From IMG/VR virus record IMGVR_UViG_3300044684_000298, positions 1-56,301 of that record: a stretch of DNA of 56,301 nt; one strand, written 5' to 3'. The DNA comes from a virus. The notes under the pieces were generated by a model that saw only the letters and a list, made by a program, of their open reading frames with translations, made no database searches and was not told the DNA's origin. This document shows positions 1-8,682 of this stretch, piece by piece (position 1 is the first letter of the stretch; the number at the start of each line of letters is the position of its first letter). The position numbers and the translations under genes are program-made.

Positions 1-1163
1 CCATCGCCCTGGGGGTCATGGCCGTGGGCGCGGCCGTGGTCTACGCGTACACCCACTTCAAGACCTTCCGCACGATCGTCAACGACGTCGGGAAGTTCCT
101 GGCGGGGGCTTTCAAGACGGCGTGGAAGCTGGCGGGGGACGTCGTCCACTGGTTCGCGACGACGGTCCTGCCGGTGGTGAAGCGCGCCATCCAGGACGTG
201 ATCAAGTGGTTCGAGTCGCACAAGCAGGACTTTGTGCGGGCGTGGGACTCCCTGGTGAAGGACGTCCACAAGGTGATCTTGTGGTTCTACGCCAACGTGA
301 TCACGTGGATCAAGTACATGATCTTCGAGGTCGAGACGTGGTGGAAGGCCCACTCCCAGCAGATCGCCGAGGTCTGGCAGGTCGTCTGGTCGTCGATCAC
401 GACAGCGGTCAAGGTCGCCTGGGACGGCACGATCAAGCCCACGATCACGCTGATCGTGTTCTTCTGGAAGAACGCCTGGGACACCATCCGCGACGTCTTC
501 AAGCTGGTCTGGAACGTGATCAAGGACGTGCTCACCACGGTGCTGCACAACATCCTGAACACGCTCGGGATCGTCCTGGACCTGATGACCGGCAAGTGGG
601 GCAAAGCCTGGCAGGACGCCAAAAAGCTCGTGTCGCAGGGCCTCCACGACATCGTCCAGCTGATCGTCGACCTCACGTCCGGATTCGGCAACCTGCTCTA
701 CGACGCGGGCGCCAACATCATCAAGGGCCTGGTCAGCGGCATCAAGTCCATGTTCGGCTCCGTCGGCGGCGTGATGAGCGACATCACCGGGTTCATCAAG
801 GGCTTCCTGCCCAACTCGCCGGCGAAGTGGGGCCCGCTGTCGGGCGACGGCGACCCCACTTTGCGGGGCCGGAACATCTCCCGCATGCTCGCCGAGGGCA
901 TCACCGACGGCACCCCGCACGTGGGCGCCGCCATGACGAAGCTGACCGGCGGGGTGTCCGGGGCGCTCGCGGTGGGCGGCGGCTCGTACGGGTCGCTCGG
1001 CGCCCTGGCCATCGGCGGCGCGGGTGCGCTGGGCGGGTCGCCGCTGGTCATCAACGTGACGGTGCAGGGCTCGGTGATCAGCCAGCGGAAGCTCATGGAC
1101 GAGATCCAGACGTACTTCCTGCGCTACGGCCGCCGCAACCCCACCACCGGCCTCACCTACTGA
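1..1163 (+). CDS. Tail tape-measure protein, C-terminal part (5-prime end lies off the window)
   Basis: The open frame runs in from the left edge with codons starting at base 3, so the ATG at 18 is internal. The first ~25 residues are hydrophobic. They are followed by long Trp- and Lys-rich amphipathic helices (motifs VETWWKAHSQQ, NAWDTIRDVF), then a Gly/Ala-rich stretch and a conserved-looking end (LRYGRRNPTTG). The helices are paralogous to the module that closes the window at 55860-56301, the other end of the same gene. Family knowledge: tape-measure proteins set tail length and help DNA cross the envelope. Minor tail genes follow immediately. Whether the two visible parts join directly cannot be settled here. 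Confidence 0.9.
   Translation, partial: IALGVMAVGAAVVYAYTHFKTFRTIVNDVGKFLAGAFKTAWKLAGDVVHWFATTVLPVVKRAIQDVIKWFESHKQDFVRAWDSLVKDVHKVILWFYANVITWIKYMIFEVETWWKAHSQQIAEVWQVVWSSITTAVKVAWDGTIKPTITLIVFFWKNAWDTIRDVFKLVWNVIKDVLTTVLHNILNTLGIVLDLMTGKWGKAWQDAKKLVSQGLHDIVQLIVDLTSGFGNLLYDAGANIIKGLVSGIKSMFGSVGGVMSDITGFIKGFLPNSPAKWGPLSGDGDPTLRGRNISRMLAEGITDGTPHVGAAMTKLTGGVSGALAVGGGSYGSLGALAIGGAGALGGSPLVINVTVQGSVISQRKLMDEIQTYFLRYGRRNPTTGLTY
420..533 (+). repeat. 114-base exact repeat, copy at the left end (tape-measure gene)
   Basis: Bases 420-533 are identical to 56188-56301, the last 114 bases of the window. Upstream of each copy the sequence is similar but clearly different, with several substitutions and a net 45-base length difference. 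The copies are therefore not just a trimmed circular overlap. They lie in the same reading frame of the tape-measure gene and encode the WDGTIKP...WNVIKDVL helix. Confidence 0.9.
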
Positions 1164-1214
1164 CGGGCCATGGCCTGCTGACCGCTCGACGTGCCGGACG
1201 GGGGGTGAATCGCC

Positions 1215-4200
1215 GTGGGCAACCCGTCCCTGTCCTCCCTCGTCGACCCGTTCACCGCCCCGACGCTCAACGCGTCGCTGTGGAACAAGCTGCCGACCGG
1301 GTGGGCCCTGGACACGGTCCACCAGTACGTCACCGTGCCCGTACCCACCGCCTCCGGGTCGGTCAACGCCTTCGGCACGAACAACCTGTACGACGCCACC
1401 GGGGCCACGATCTACGCCCGCGTCGGCATCGCCCAGTTGGGCGCCGGGCACGTCGGCACCCGCATGCGGATCCGCCTGGACGGCTCCAACGCGTGCACCA
1501 TGCGCGTCGACTCCGGGTCGTTCCAGATGAACGTCATCACCGGCGGCACCACGGTGACGACGACGCTGCCCACCTACGACCCGGTGCAGCACGCGTGGTG
1601 GCGGCTCCGCGAGGCGTCCGGGGTGTTCTACGCGGACACCTCGCCGGACGGCGTGAGCTGGACGAACCTCGCGTCGATGGCCTACACGTGGGCTGCGACG
1701 GCGGTGACGTTCCAGTTCGAGACCGCGGCCCTGGCGACGGAGAACTCGGGGAACCTGGCGTGGTTCCAGCACGTCAACACCCCCGCCGGTGGTTCCCCGC
1801 TGCTGCCGTCGTGGCCGCAGATCCGCTTCCGGGTGGGCTTCAACTCCAACGGCACCCTGTCCGTGCCGCCTTCCTACACGGACCTGTCCAGCCGCCTGCG
1901 CGGGTCGTGGCAGGCCACCCTGGCGGGGCGCCAGTACGAGCTGGACCAGGTCCAGTCCGGGCAGTTGACGCTGACGCTGGACAACAGGGACGGCGCGCTC
2001 GACCCGACCAACAGCTCCTCGCCGTACTCGCCGAACGTCCTGCCGCTCAAGCCGTGCCACCTCCAGGCACTGTGGCCCGCCGGGGGCCGCAACCTCCTGC
2101 CGCAGGGCCTGTCCGCCGGGTCGAGCACGACGGACGCGCAGGCGACCGCGGGGACGCCGTTCGTCGCCACGGTCAGCGGCGTGCCGACCGGGCACACCAC
2201 GGCGCTCGGATCCACGTTCGCGGCGACCACGGCCGGAGGGCAGGCGTTCGGGCAGGGCTCGACGAACAACCAGTGGGCGTCGCAGTCCGACCCGGACGCG
2301 TGCACGGTCACGGCCGGGCTGACGTACACGTTCTCGGCCTGGGTGGCGGTGGCCGCGGGCGGCGACTCGGGGTTCCAGGTGACGCCCCGCATCTCCTGGT
2401 ACAGCGCGGCCGGGGCCAGGATCTCCACCTCCGACGGGACGCCGGTGACGGCCCCGGTGGTGGGCTCGTGGGCGCAGGTCGTGGTGAGCGGAGCGGCGCC
2501 GGCGGGCGCGGTCAACGCGCGAGTGGAGTTGCTGAACACCAACGCCACGACCGTCAGCAACACCATGTATGCGACGGCGTGGCAGCTGGAGCAGGGCAGC
2601 AGCGCGACGCCGTGGACGCTGGGCCCGGTGGTCTACCCGCTGTGGACGGGGTTCGTCGAGCGGTGGCCGCAGCAGTGGGACTATGCGGGCACGCGCGGGC
2701 TGGTGGACCTGACGTGTATCGACCCGCTGGCGGCGCTGGCGCAGTTCACCCTCCAGCCGTCGCTGGTGGCCAGCCTGGAAGCCATGGGACCCGACCGGCT
2801 GTATCCGCTGGACGAGCCGTCCGGCGCGACGGGGTTCCGGGATCTGACGGGCAAGCACGGCCTCGGGAACATCCTGCACGGCAATCTCGGGTCGGGCACG
2901 GTCACCTTCGGGTCCTCGGTGCAGGGCACCGGGTTCACCGGGGCGGCCGGGCCGGTGGTGACGCTGGCGAACCCCGCGCCGTCAGGAAACAACCAGGCGT
3001 GCAGCTTCCTGAACCTGGCCGTGCCGAACGGGCCCCCGGTGTCCAGCGGCAACGGGTGGACGCGGATCATCTGCTTCCGCACCACCACGGTCCCGACCTC
3101 GCCTGCGGTGATGGCGCTGTGGTGGTGGCAGAACAGCAGCGCGTCGAACCAGTCCCAGGGTGGGATCTACATCGATTCCAGCGGGCACATCGACTGCACC
3201 AGCCAGAACGCCGCAGGTCAGGCGCTCTCTTCGGGCGTGAGCGTGAACGTGTGCGACGGCAACTGGCACATGTTCGCCATGATCCTGTCGCAAGACGGCA
3301 AGACCATGAACTTCAACCTCGACGGCTCCGGGTTCTTCGTCACCAGCACCAACAACGTCCAGCCGTCGGGGATCAACTGCGACACCATCGGAGTCGCGGC
3401 GAACTTCAACATCAACCAGTACGTGTGGGCGTATTCGGGTGACCTGGCGTACGCGGTGGAGGTCCCCACCACCAACGTGCCGTCGTTCTCCGACCTCGCC
3501 TCGGGCTTCTCCACGGGCTGGGCCGGAGAGACCTCCCTCAAAAGGGCGCAGCGGATCCTCACCATGGCCGGCTACAACGGCTCGCTCACGGTGGAGGGCA
3601 CGAACATCGCCGCGGGCGGGGCGAACCTGGCCGGGAAGGACGCGGTCTCGGCGTTGACGGAGATCGCGGAAGGGGAGGCGGGGCAGCTGTGGGCGGACGG
3701 GTCCGGCGCTGTCCGGATCGACGGCAGGGTCTGGCGGTACCTCCAGAACTCGGCCGCGATCGTCTTCGGCGAGAACCAGTCCTCGGGCGAGGTGCCGTAC
3801 CTGGTCGACGCCAGCGTCGACTTCGACCCCACCCACGTCTACAACTCGGTGTCGGTGACCAACGAAGTCGCCCCTGGCGCGACGCAGCAGCCGGCGGCTA
3901 CCGCGTCGAACTCGGCCAGCCAGACGGCGTACCTGCCGCGCACGCTCCAGACGACGGTGAACGTCAACGACCCGACGATCCCTCAGTACCTGGCGAACTA
4001 CCTGGCGCAGGCGTACGGGAGCCCGTACGCGCGGGTGCCGACGCTCACGATCGACGGGGCGTCGAATCCGGCGCTGTGGCCGAAGATCCTGGGCGTCGCC
4101 TTCGGCACCAGGGCGACGGTCAACCGGCGGCCGCCGTCCTGGTCGGGGGCGCAGCAGCTGTCGCTGCCGCAGTTCGTCGAGCACGTCTCGTGGGCCGGGG

Positions 4201-4643
4201 ATGACCAGGGGAACCTGAAGCTGTCGCTCCAGGTGTCCCCGGCGCAGCCGTACACCGGGTTCGGCGTGGTCGCGTCGCTGCACTCGACGCTGCAGGCGGG
4301 GTCGGGGTCGGGCACGAACACGATCACCCTGGGTGCGTTGACCGGGTCGGCGTCGAATCCGGCCGCGGCGGTGCTGGCGGCGGGGACGGTGCTGACGGTC
4401 GGCTACGGCACCAGCGTGGCGGAGAACGTCACGGTGAAGTCCGTGGCCGCCACCTCGCCGGGCTACACCAGCGTGGTGGTCACGCTGACCGCGAACCTGG
4501 CCAACACGCACGTGACCGGCGAGACGGTGTGCCAGCCGCTGCCGAACGGGTACGTGCTGCCGTCCCAGGTCGCCTCCGGCTTCCCGGCCTCCCTGGACGC
4601 CGGGGCGACGCTGACGTCGACCGGGCCGCTCGTCTCCTACTGA
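1215..4643 (+). CDS. Large minor tail protein (baseplate/tail-tip, LamG-like domains)
   Basis: 1142 residues, GTG start 51 bases after the tape measure. The N-terminal ~190 residues (motif DPFTAPTLNASLWN) look like a concanavalin/LamG-type beta sandwich. Residues ~200-290 contain the actinophage minor-tail block with LTLDNRDGALDP. Residues ~290-470 look like a carbohydrate-binding beta sandwich. Residues ~530-760 form a second LamG-like domain (PLDEPSG, DGNWHMFAMILSQDGK). The C-terminal part is Ala/Thr/Gly rich. Its position suggests tail-tip assembly and host surface binding. No separate small distal-tail gene is seen, so those functions may be fused here. Domain assignments are by eye. Confidence 0.85.
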   Translation: MGNPSLSSLVDPFTAPTLNASLWNKLPTGWALDTVHQYVTVPVPTASGSVNAFGTNNLYDATGATIYARVGIAQLGAGHVGTRMRIRLDGSNACTMRVDSGSFQMNVITGGTTVTTTLPTYDPVQHAWWRLREASGVFYADTSPDGVSWTNLASMAYTWAATAVTFQFETAALATENSGNLAWFQHVNTPAGGSPLLPSWPQIRFRVGFNSNGTLSVPPSYTDLSSRLRGSWQATLAGRQYELDQVQSGQLTLTLDNRDGALDPTNSSSPYSPNVLPLKPCHLQALWPAGGRNLLPQGLSAGSSTTDAQATAGTPFVATVSGVPTGHTTALGSTFAATTAGGQAFGQGSTNNQWASQSDPDACTVTAGLTYTFSAWVAVAAGGDSGFQVTPRISWYSAAGARISTSDGTPVTAPVVGSWAQVVVSGAAPAGAVNARVELLNTNATTVSNTMYATAWQLEQGSSATPWTLGPVVYPLWTGFVERWPQQWDYAGTRGLVDLTCIDPLAALAQFTLQPSLVASLEAMGPDRLYPLDEPSGATGFRDLTGKHGLGNILHGNLGSGTVTFGSSVQGTGFTGAAGPVVTLANPAPSGNNQACSFLNLAVPNGPPVSSGNGWTRIICFRTTTVPTSPAVMALWWWQNSSASNQSQGGIYIDSSGHIDCTSQNAAGQALSSGVSVNVCDGNWHMFAMILSQDGKTMNFNLDGSGFFVTSTNNVQPSGINCDTIGVAANFNINQYVWAYSGDLAYAVEVPTTNVPSFSDLASGFSTGWAGETSLKRAQRILTMAGYNGSLTVEGTNIAAGGANLAGKDAVSALTEIAEGEAGQLWADGSGAVRIDGRVWRYLQNSAAIVFGENQSSGEVPYLVDASVDFDPTHVYNSVSVTNEVAPGATQQPAATASNSASQTAYLPRTLQTTVNVNDPTIPQYLANYLAQAYGSPYARVPTLTIDGASNPALWPKILGVAFGTRATVNRRPPSWSGAQQLSLPQFVEHVSWAGDDQGNLKLSLQVSPAQPYTGFGVVASLHSTLQAGSGSGTNTITLGALTGSASNPAAAVLAAGTVLTVGYGTSVAENVTVKSVAATSPGYTSVVVTLTANLANTHVTGETVCQPLPNGYVLPSQVASGFPASLDAGATLTSTGPLVSY

Positions 4644-4653
4644 TCCGCCCCGC

Positions 4654-4687
4654 ACGCCCCGCCCCGGCGCCCGCCTGGGTGGGGCGT
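4654..4687 (+). terminator. Hairpin between minor tail genes
   Basis: ACGCCCCGCCC (4654-4664) pairs with GGGTGGGGCGT (4677-4687) with one mismatch. It lies in the 64-base gap after the large minor tail gene and may attenuate read-through. There is no clear T-tract. Confidence 0.45.
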
Positions 4688-4707
4688 CCTCACTCCTGGA
4701 GGCGCCG

Positions 4708-5226
4708 ATGGGTCTCGCCCCGCCCACCCCCTATCAGTGGTCCGTCGCCGACACGATCACGGCCGCGCTGCTCGACGCCCAGCTCTTCAACGGGTTGACC
4801 TTCCTACTCAATCCGCCCGTGGCGATGCTCGCGCAGTCGACCGCGCAGAGCATGGCCAACAACGCCTTCACGACCATCACATGGCCCGCGCCGTCGCTGG
4901 ACACCTACGGCGGGTGGAGCTCCGGTTCGCCCACGAGGTACACGCCGCAGCAGTCGGGCTACTACTTCTCGATCGGGTCGATCGGCTACGCCACCTCGAA
5001 TGCCGGCGGCCGCATCTGCACGACGAAGCTGAACGGCAATTTCAACAGCCAGACCATGTCGGGCGCCGGGTCCGGCAACTTCAACGCGGTCGTGCAGTCG
5101 AGCAACTTCTGTCACTGCAATGGGTCGAGCGACTACTTGGAGTTGGCCGGGAACCAAGACACGGGCAGCGCCCAGAACTCCGTGCCGACGTGGACGACGT
5201 GGTGGATCTGGTGGATCCACGCCTGA
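4708..5226 (+). CDS. Putative minor tail or tail-tip protein
   Basis: 172 residues, ATG start behind CCTGGAGGCGCCG. The N-terminus (PTPYQWSVADTITAALLDAQLFN) resembles the linker segment often found in actinophage receptor-binding proteins. The rest is a Ser/Gly/Asn/Tyr-rich beta-type domain with SGYYFSIGSIGY, reminiscent of C1q-like trimeric tips, and a Trp-rich end. It sits between the large minor tail gene and the lysis genes, where receptor-binding or tail-tip proteins are usual. The function is inferred. Confidence 0.6.
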   Translation: MGLAPPTPYQWSVADTITAALLDAQLFNGLTFLLNPPVAMLAQSTAQSMANNAFTTITWPAPSLDTYGGWSSGSPTRYTPQQSGYYFSIGSIGYATSNAGGRICTTKLNGNFNSQTMSGAGSGNFNAVVQSSNFCHCNGSSDYLELAGNQDTGSAQNSVPTWTTWWIWWIHA

Positions 5227-5243
5227 CGGGAGAGGTGGCGGCG

Positions 5244-5573
5244 GTGTCGGTTCCCCTGGCCAAGGGCCCGGAGTCGGTGTGCGGGCACGAGGGGTGCGCG
5301 GCGGTGCCGGTGGTGCACTGGTCGCGGCGCCTGTCCGAGGCGGAGGTCGCCGCGTACCCGCCGGAGCAGCGCACCGACGACATGCGGGCCCTGGTGTACG
5401 CGTGCGCGCAGCACCCGATCGGCATCGAGGAAGCGGCCCTGATCCACGCCGCGGACTGCTCGGCGCCGAACGAGGAGCACCTGCCCGGCTGCGACTGTGC
5501 GCCCGTCCCGGAGCCCCAGCCGGCCGCGCGGCCGACGGCGACGCTGCCGACGGGCTGGCAGATCACCACCTGA
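5244..5573 (+). CDS. Small Cys/His-containing protein of the tail-lysis region
   Basis: 109 residues. The GTG at 5244 is chosen because GGAGAGG at 5229-5235 is well spaced; an in-frame GTG at 5235 is the alternative. It contains CGHEGC near the N-terminus, CAQH in the middle and a CDC pair near the end, suggesting a metal site. It starts 17 bases after the preceding tail gene and is probably co-transcribed. No family recognised. Confidence 0.6.
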   Translation: MSVPLAKGPESVCGHEGCAAVPVVHWSRRLSEAEVAAYPPEQRTDDMRALVYACAQHPIGIEEAALIHAADCSAPNEEHLPGCDCAPVPEPQPAARPTATLPTGWQITT

Positions 5574-5600
5574 CCGTCTCCTGCACGCCTCGCCCCTGAC

Positions 5601-5625
5601 GCCCCGCCAGCGCGCGGGGCTCTTT
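5601..5625 (+). terminator. Probable intrinsic terminator
   Basis: GCCCCGC (5601-5607) pairs with GCGGGGC (5614-5620), followed by TCTTT. It separates the tail genes from the PLD/lysis cassette. Confidence 0.6.
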
Positions 5626-5647
5626 CATGCCCTGGGAGGCCCTCCTC

Positions 5648-6217
5648 ATGTCCCCACCCGACCTCGCCGCGCCCCCGGTGCTGCCGGACCTCGCCGCCCT
5701 CGACCGCTACAAGACGGGCGGGTTCCCCCCCGACTACCTGCCGGGGGTGCGCACCTTCTACTCGCCGGTGGACGAGGTGCACCAGGTCCTCGTCGACGTC
5801 GTCCACTCCGCCAGGTCGTCGCTGGTGGTGGCGATGTACGGGCTGGACGACCCGGAGCTGGTGGACGCGATCCACGCCAAGCTCATCGATGAGCACGTCG
5901 AGGTGCAGCTGACCCTGGACTCGACGCAGGCCGCCGGGGTGCACGAGCGGGAGCTGTTGGAGCGGGAGGACTTCCCGGCCTCGTCGGTGGCGATCGGCCG
6001 GTCCGAGAAGTCCGCCATCATGCACCTGAAGATGCTGGTGGTCGACGAGGAGATCACGGTCTCCGGGTCGACGAACTGGTCCGGCTCGGGCGAGGGGCTG
6101 CAGGACAACGCGCTGATCGTGATGCGCAGCCGGGCGGTGGCGGCGGAGGCGACGGCCCGGATCGCCGAGATCCACCAGCACATGCTCGCCGTCGCGGCAC
6201 GCCGGGGCACCTCCTGA
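5648..6217 (+). CDS. Phospholipase D-family (HKD) phosphodiesterase
   Basis: 189 residues, ATG at 5648 behind GGGAGG. One complete HKD-type motif is visible: MHLKMLVVDEE followed by SGSTNWS, with the N-terminal YSPVDEVH and VVAMYGLDD blocks typical of single-domain PLD-like proteins. Members with one HKD motif usually dimerise to form the active site; known ones are nucleases or phospholipases. The gene opens the lysis cassette and its stop overlaps the next ATG by one base. Possible roles are membrane phospholipid attack at lysis or digestion of host DNA. The sequence does not tell which. Confidence 0.8.
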   Translation: MSPPDLAAPPVLPDLAALDRYKTGGFPPDYLPGVRTFYSPVDEVHQVLVDVVHSARSSLVVAMYGLDDPELVDAIHAKLIDEHVEVQLTLDSTQAAGVHERELLEREDFPASSVAIGRSEKSAIMHLKMLVVDEEITVSGSTNWSGSGEGLQDNALIVMRSRAVAAEATARIAEIHQHMLAVAARRGTS

Positions 6218-6369
6218 TGGGCGCGTGGCTGCTCGGCGCCTGGGGCGCCATCTGGCCGAACCTCGCCGCGTCGGCGATCTGGTCCACGCCCGCGTTCATC
6301 GCCCACCACGTGCTCATCCGGCGCCACCTCACCCGCGTGCACCAGGACCTGAAGGAGAGCAGACCATGA
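6217..6369 (+). CDS. Small membrane protein, possible holin-type
   Basis: 50 residues. The ATG overlaps the preceding stop (TGATG) and its own TGA overlaps the next ATG (ATGA at 6366). One hydrophobic segment covers residues ~3-32 (MGAWLLGAWGAIWPNLA...), followed by a basic tail with HHVLIRRHLTR. Its tight coupling to the lysin gene suggests a role in lysis, but many actinophages keep such small membrane proteins of unknown function here. Confidence 0.65.
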   Translation: MGAWLLGAWGAIWPNLAASAIWSTPAFIAHHVLIRRHLTRVHQDLKESRP

Positions 6370-7289
6370 CGCTGGAAGGCATCGACTTCGCCTGGTACAA
6401 GCCGAGCCTGGAGCAGCTGCGGGCACTCGGCGCGGCGTGGGCGGCCGGCTACCTGTCCACGGACGCCACGAAGAACTGGACCCGGGCGCTGGTCGCCGAG
6501 TACCTGGCGGCTGGGATCGGCGTGGTGACGGTGTGGGAGACCACGACCACGCGCGCCGCGGCCGGGTATGCGGCGGGGCAGGCGGACGCGCGGGCGGCGG
6601 ACGCGCAGCGCGCCGCGCTGGGCCTGCCCGCCGATCAGGTCATCTACCTGGCGGTGGACGAGGACGTGCCCTGGTCGACCGTGCAGGCGTACTTCGACGG
6701 CGCTGTGTCGGTGCTCGGCCTGGGCCGGGTGGGGACGTACGGCGGGTACCGGGTCGTCGAGGGCGCCAACGCGCACGGCATCCGCTACCTGTGGCAGACC
6801 GTTGCCTGGTCCGGGGGCCTGTGGTCGGCTCACGCGGACATCCGGCAGCCCGGCGGGACGCTCCTCGCCGGGCAGGCCGACGTGGACTACGCGGAGGTCC
6901 CGGACTTCGGGCAGTCTCCGCGGCCGTCCACTCCGAAGCCCCCCGCGCCGCCGACGGTGGCGCCGAGCGTCCTGGAGGACGACATGCCGCAGTTCACGGT
7001 GCCCGCCGGTACGGCCGGGCAGTCCGGGGTGACCTTCGCCCGGGGCAAGTTCAGCACGGTGGCGTTCTTCGCCGACAACACCCTCGCGGGGGGCGCGAAG
7101 GACCCGGGCGCGAAGCTGCGGGTGGTGATCTGGGCTGACGGCGGCCCGCAGGTCCACGACGCGGTCGTGGTGGCCAACACCGGGGGGAAGCAGAGCGTGC
7201 TGCGGTTCGAGACCCCGGACCTGACGCACTCGGTGACCGTCACCCGGGAGGACGGCGGCACCTACCCCGTGTTCGCCGAGGTCTCCTGA
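6366..7289 (+). CDS. DUF1906-type glycoside-hydrolase-like protein, probable endolysin
   Basis: 307 residues. The start MTLEGIDFAWYKPS and the barrel motifs VTVWETTTT, YLAVDEDV and VGTYGGYRVV match the DUF1906/GH25-like lysozyme fold: an Asp at the first strand (GIDFAW) and an acidic pair in VDEDV. After ~residue 190 there is a Pro-rich linker (PSTPKPPAPP) and a C-terminal beta domain of ~105 residues that may bind the cell wall or protein partners. It overlaps the upstream membrane gene by four bases. Peptidoglycan cleavage at lysis is the likely role. Confidence 0.8.
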   Translation: MTLEGIDFAWYKPSLEQLRALGAAWAAGYLSTDATKNWTRALVAEYLAAGIGVVTVWETTTTRAAAGYAAGQADARAADAQRAALGLPADQVIYLAVDEDVPWSTVQAYFDGAVSVLGLGRVGTYGGYRVVEGANAHGIRYLWQTVAWSGGLWSAHADIRQPGGTLLAGQADVDYAEVPDFGQSPRPSTPKPPAPPTVAPSVLEDDMPQFTVPAGTAGQSGVTFARGKFSTVAFFADNTLAGGAKDPGAKLRVVIWADGGPQVHDAVVVANTGGKQSVLRFETPDLTHSVTVTREDGGTYPVFAEVS

Positions 7290-7308
7290 CCCCTCACCCC
7301 CCTTTGCT

Positions 7309-7333
7309 GGCCCGCCCGTCGTGGCGGGCCTTC
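7309..7333 (+). terminator. Intrinsic terminator after lysin gene
   Basis: GGCCCGCC (7309-7316) and GGCGGGCC (7323-7330) form a perfect 8-base stem followed by TTC. The next gene has its own strong ribosome binding site. Confidence 0.7.
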
Positions 7334-7356
7334 ATCATGTTGAAAGGAGACGGGCC

Positions 7357-7671
7357 ATGTCGTTCGTCGACAGCATCAAGCAGGAGCTGGCCAGCACTCA
7401 CCTGCGGGAGCAGGCCGCGCGCCTGGCCCGCCTGACCGCCGTGTCCTTCGCCGCGCAGGTGGTGGCGCTCGGGCAGGACCACCTCGGCCGTGACGCGCTG
7501 GTGGGCGCCGCGGTCGGCGCGGTGGAGGCCGCGTACCGGCAGTGGTCGCCGGTGGTGCCGTGGGGGCAGCTCGCGCAGCTGCTGCACCTGAAGGAGGCCC
7601 AGGGAGCCACCCCGCCCGTCGCCCCGGCCCCGGCCGCGCCGCCGGCTGCCCCGGCCGCTTCCGGGCAGTGA
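7357..7671 (+). CDS. Small lysis-region protein (possible holin accessory)
   Basis: 104 residues, ATG behind GAAAGGAGA. A central moderately hydrophobic helix (residues ~25-60, LTAVSFAAQVVALGQ and LVGAAVGAVEAAYRQW) is followed by an Ala/Pro-rich tail. It lies between the lysin and a single-pass membrane protein. The function is unknown; a tail or holin accessory role is a guess from position. Confidence 0.55.
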   Translation: MSFVDSIKQELASTHLREQAARLARLTAVSFAAQVVALGQDHLGRDALVGAAVGAVEAAYRQWSPVVPWGQLAQLLHLKEAQGATPPVAPAPAAPPAAPAASGQ

Positions 7672-7675
7672 GCCG

Positions 7676-8026
7676 GTGGATGCCGCGAACGCCTGGCTGG
7701 CACTCGGCGCCGCGGTGGTCGTCGTCGGGGGTGGCGTGGTCGCCCTGATCCGGTGGCTGCGTCATCACCTCGGCGGCCTGGCGGACTTCATCGCTGACTG
7801 GCACGGCGAGAGCGCCCGGCCGGGGGTACCGGCGCGGCCGGGGGTGATGGAGCGTCTGGCCCGGATCGAGGACCGGGCTGCCGGGATTGAGGATCGGGCT
7901 GCAGGGATCGAGGACCGGCTGACGTCGGTGGAGCACGAGCTGCAACCCAACTCTGGCCGGTCGCTGCGGGACGCGGTGAACCGCGTGGACGCCCGTACGG
8001 CGAGGATCGCCCCGGACCCCCAGTAG
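7676..8026 (+). CDS. Single-pass membrane protein with coiled coil (DUF2746-like, holin candidate)
   Basis: 116 residues, GTG start 4 bases after the previous stop. A transmembrane segment covers residues ~5-26 (AWLALGAAVVVVGGGVVALI). Then comes a basic/His patch and a heptad region with IEDRAAG repeated almost exactly at residues ~60-80, predicted to be a short coiled coil. Membrane proteins of this layout occur beside lysins in many actinophages. Holin or spanin-like roles are possible. Confidence 0.65.
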   Translation: MDAANAWLALGAAVVVVGGGVVALIRWLRHHLGGLADFIADWHGESARPGVPARPGVMERLARIEDRAAGIEDRAAGIEDRLTSVEHELQPNSGRSLRDAVNRVDARTARIAPDPQ

Positions 8027-8032
8027 CCAACT

Positions 8033-8065
8033 GCCCCCGTTCCGGCTACGGCCGGGACGGGGGCG
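8033..8065 (+). terminator. Strong convergent terminator ending the late operon
   Basis: GCCCCCGT...GGC at 8033-8046 pairs with GGCCGGGACGGGGGC ending at 8064. CCTTTCTG follows at 8067-8074. It separates the rightward late genes from the leftward NUDIX gene. Confidence 0.75.
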
Positions 8066-8084
8066 GCCTTTCTGCGTTCCCGGG

Positions 8085-8618
8085 TCAGCGCGTCCGGAGG
8101 TGGTGGAGCATCAGCAGCGCGGCGACCGCGTTCGCCGAGCGCACGTCGCCCTTCGCGACCAGCTCCGGTACCTGCGCCAGGGGCACCCACTCTCGGCGTT
8201 CGGACTCGAAGTCGTCTTCCGGGTGCCCGACGTACTCGGCGGACTCCGCCCAGAAGACGTGGTGCCGGGCGTCCGAGAGGCCGTTGGACGGCTCGACGGT
8301 CAGCAGCGGCCGGAGCGGCCCCGGGCGCCAGCCGGTTTCCTCCAGCATCTCCCGCGCGGCGGCGGCGGCCAGGTCCTCGCCGTCCTCGACGACGCCGGCG
8401 GCGAGTTCCCAGCCCCAGGTGTCGGTGATGAAGCGGTGCCGCCACAGAAGGAGGGCCTCGTCACGGTCGTTGACGGCGGTGGCGAGCGCGACCGGGCGCT
8501 GCCGGATGAGGTAGTGGTCGAGGTGGCGGCCGTCAGGCAGCTCGACGTCGGCGAGACGGACCCGGAGCCACGGGTTCTCGTAGACGGTGTGCTCTTCGAG
8601 GTTCTTCCAGACGGACAC
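8085..8618 (-). CDS. NUDIX hydrolase
   Basis: 177 residues. A perfect Nudix box lies at residues 75-97: G75, E81, R89-E90, E93-E94 and G96 with the standard spacing. The architecture is like ADP-ribose/NDP-sugar pyrophosphatases, hydrolysing a nucleoside diphosphate linked to another group. It is transcribed leftward, opposite to the late genes, next to a large HTH/TPR regulator; such pairs are common on Streptomyces chromosomes. It may be a lysogeny-expressed accessory (moron) gene. The substrate cannot be told from sequence. Confidence 0.9.
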   Translation of the reverse strand: MSVWKNLEEHTVYENPWLRVRLADVELPDGRHLDHYLIRQRPVALATAVNDRDEALLLWRHRFITDTWGWELAAGVVEDGEDLAAAAAREMLEETGWRPGPLRPLLTVEPSNGLSDARHHVFWAESAEYVGHPEDDFESERREWVPLAQVPELVAKGDVRSANAVAALLMLHHLRTR

Positions 8619-8682
8619 GCCCGTGCTCCTGCCGCTCGCCCCTTGGTCGACGTGGCACGACGCTACCGCAGCCCGGCCGGGC

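Noticed and set aside
122-3442. Long rightward ORF of 1106 codons across the tape measure and minor tail genes
   Set aside because: Arg/Gly/His-rich shadow frame of the GC-rich genes; it lacks domain sense and overlaps two well-supported tail genes.
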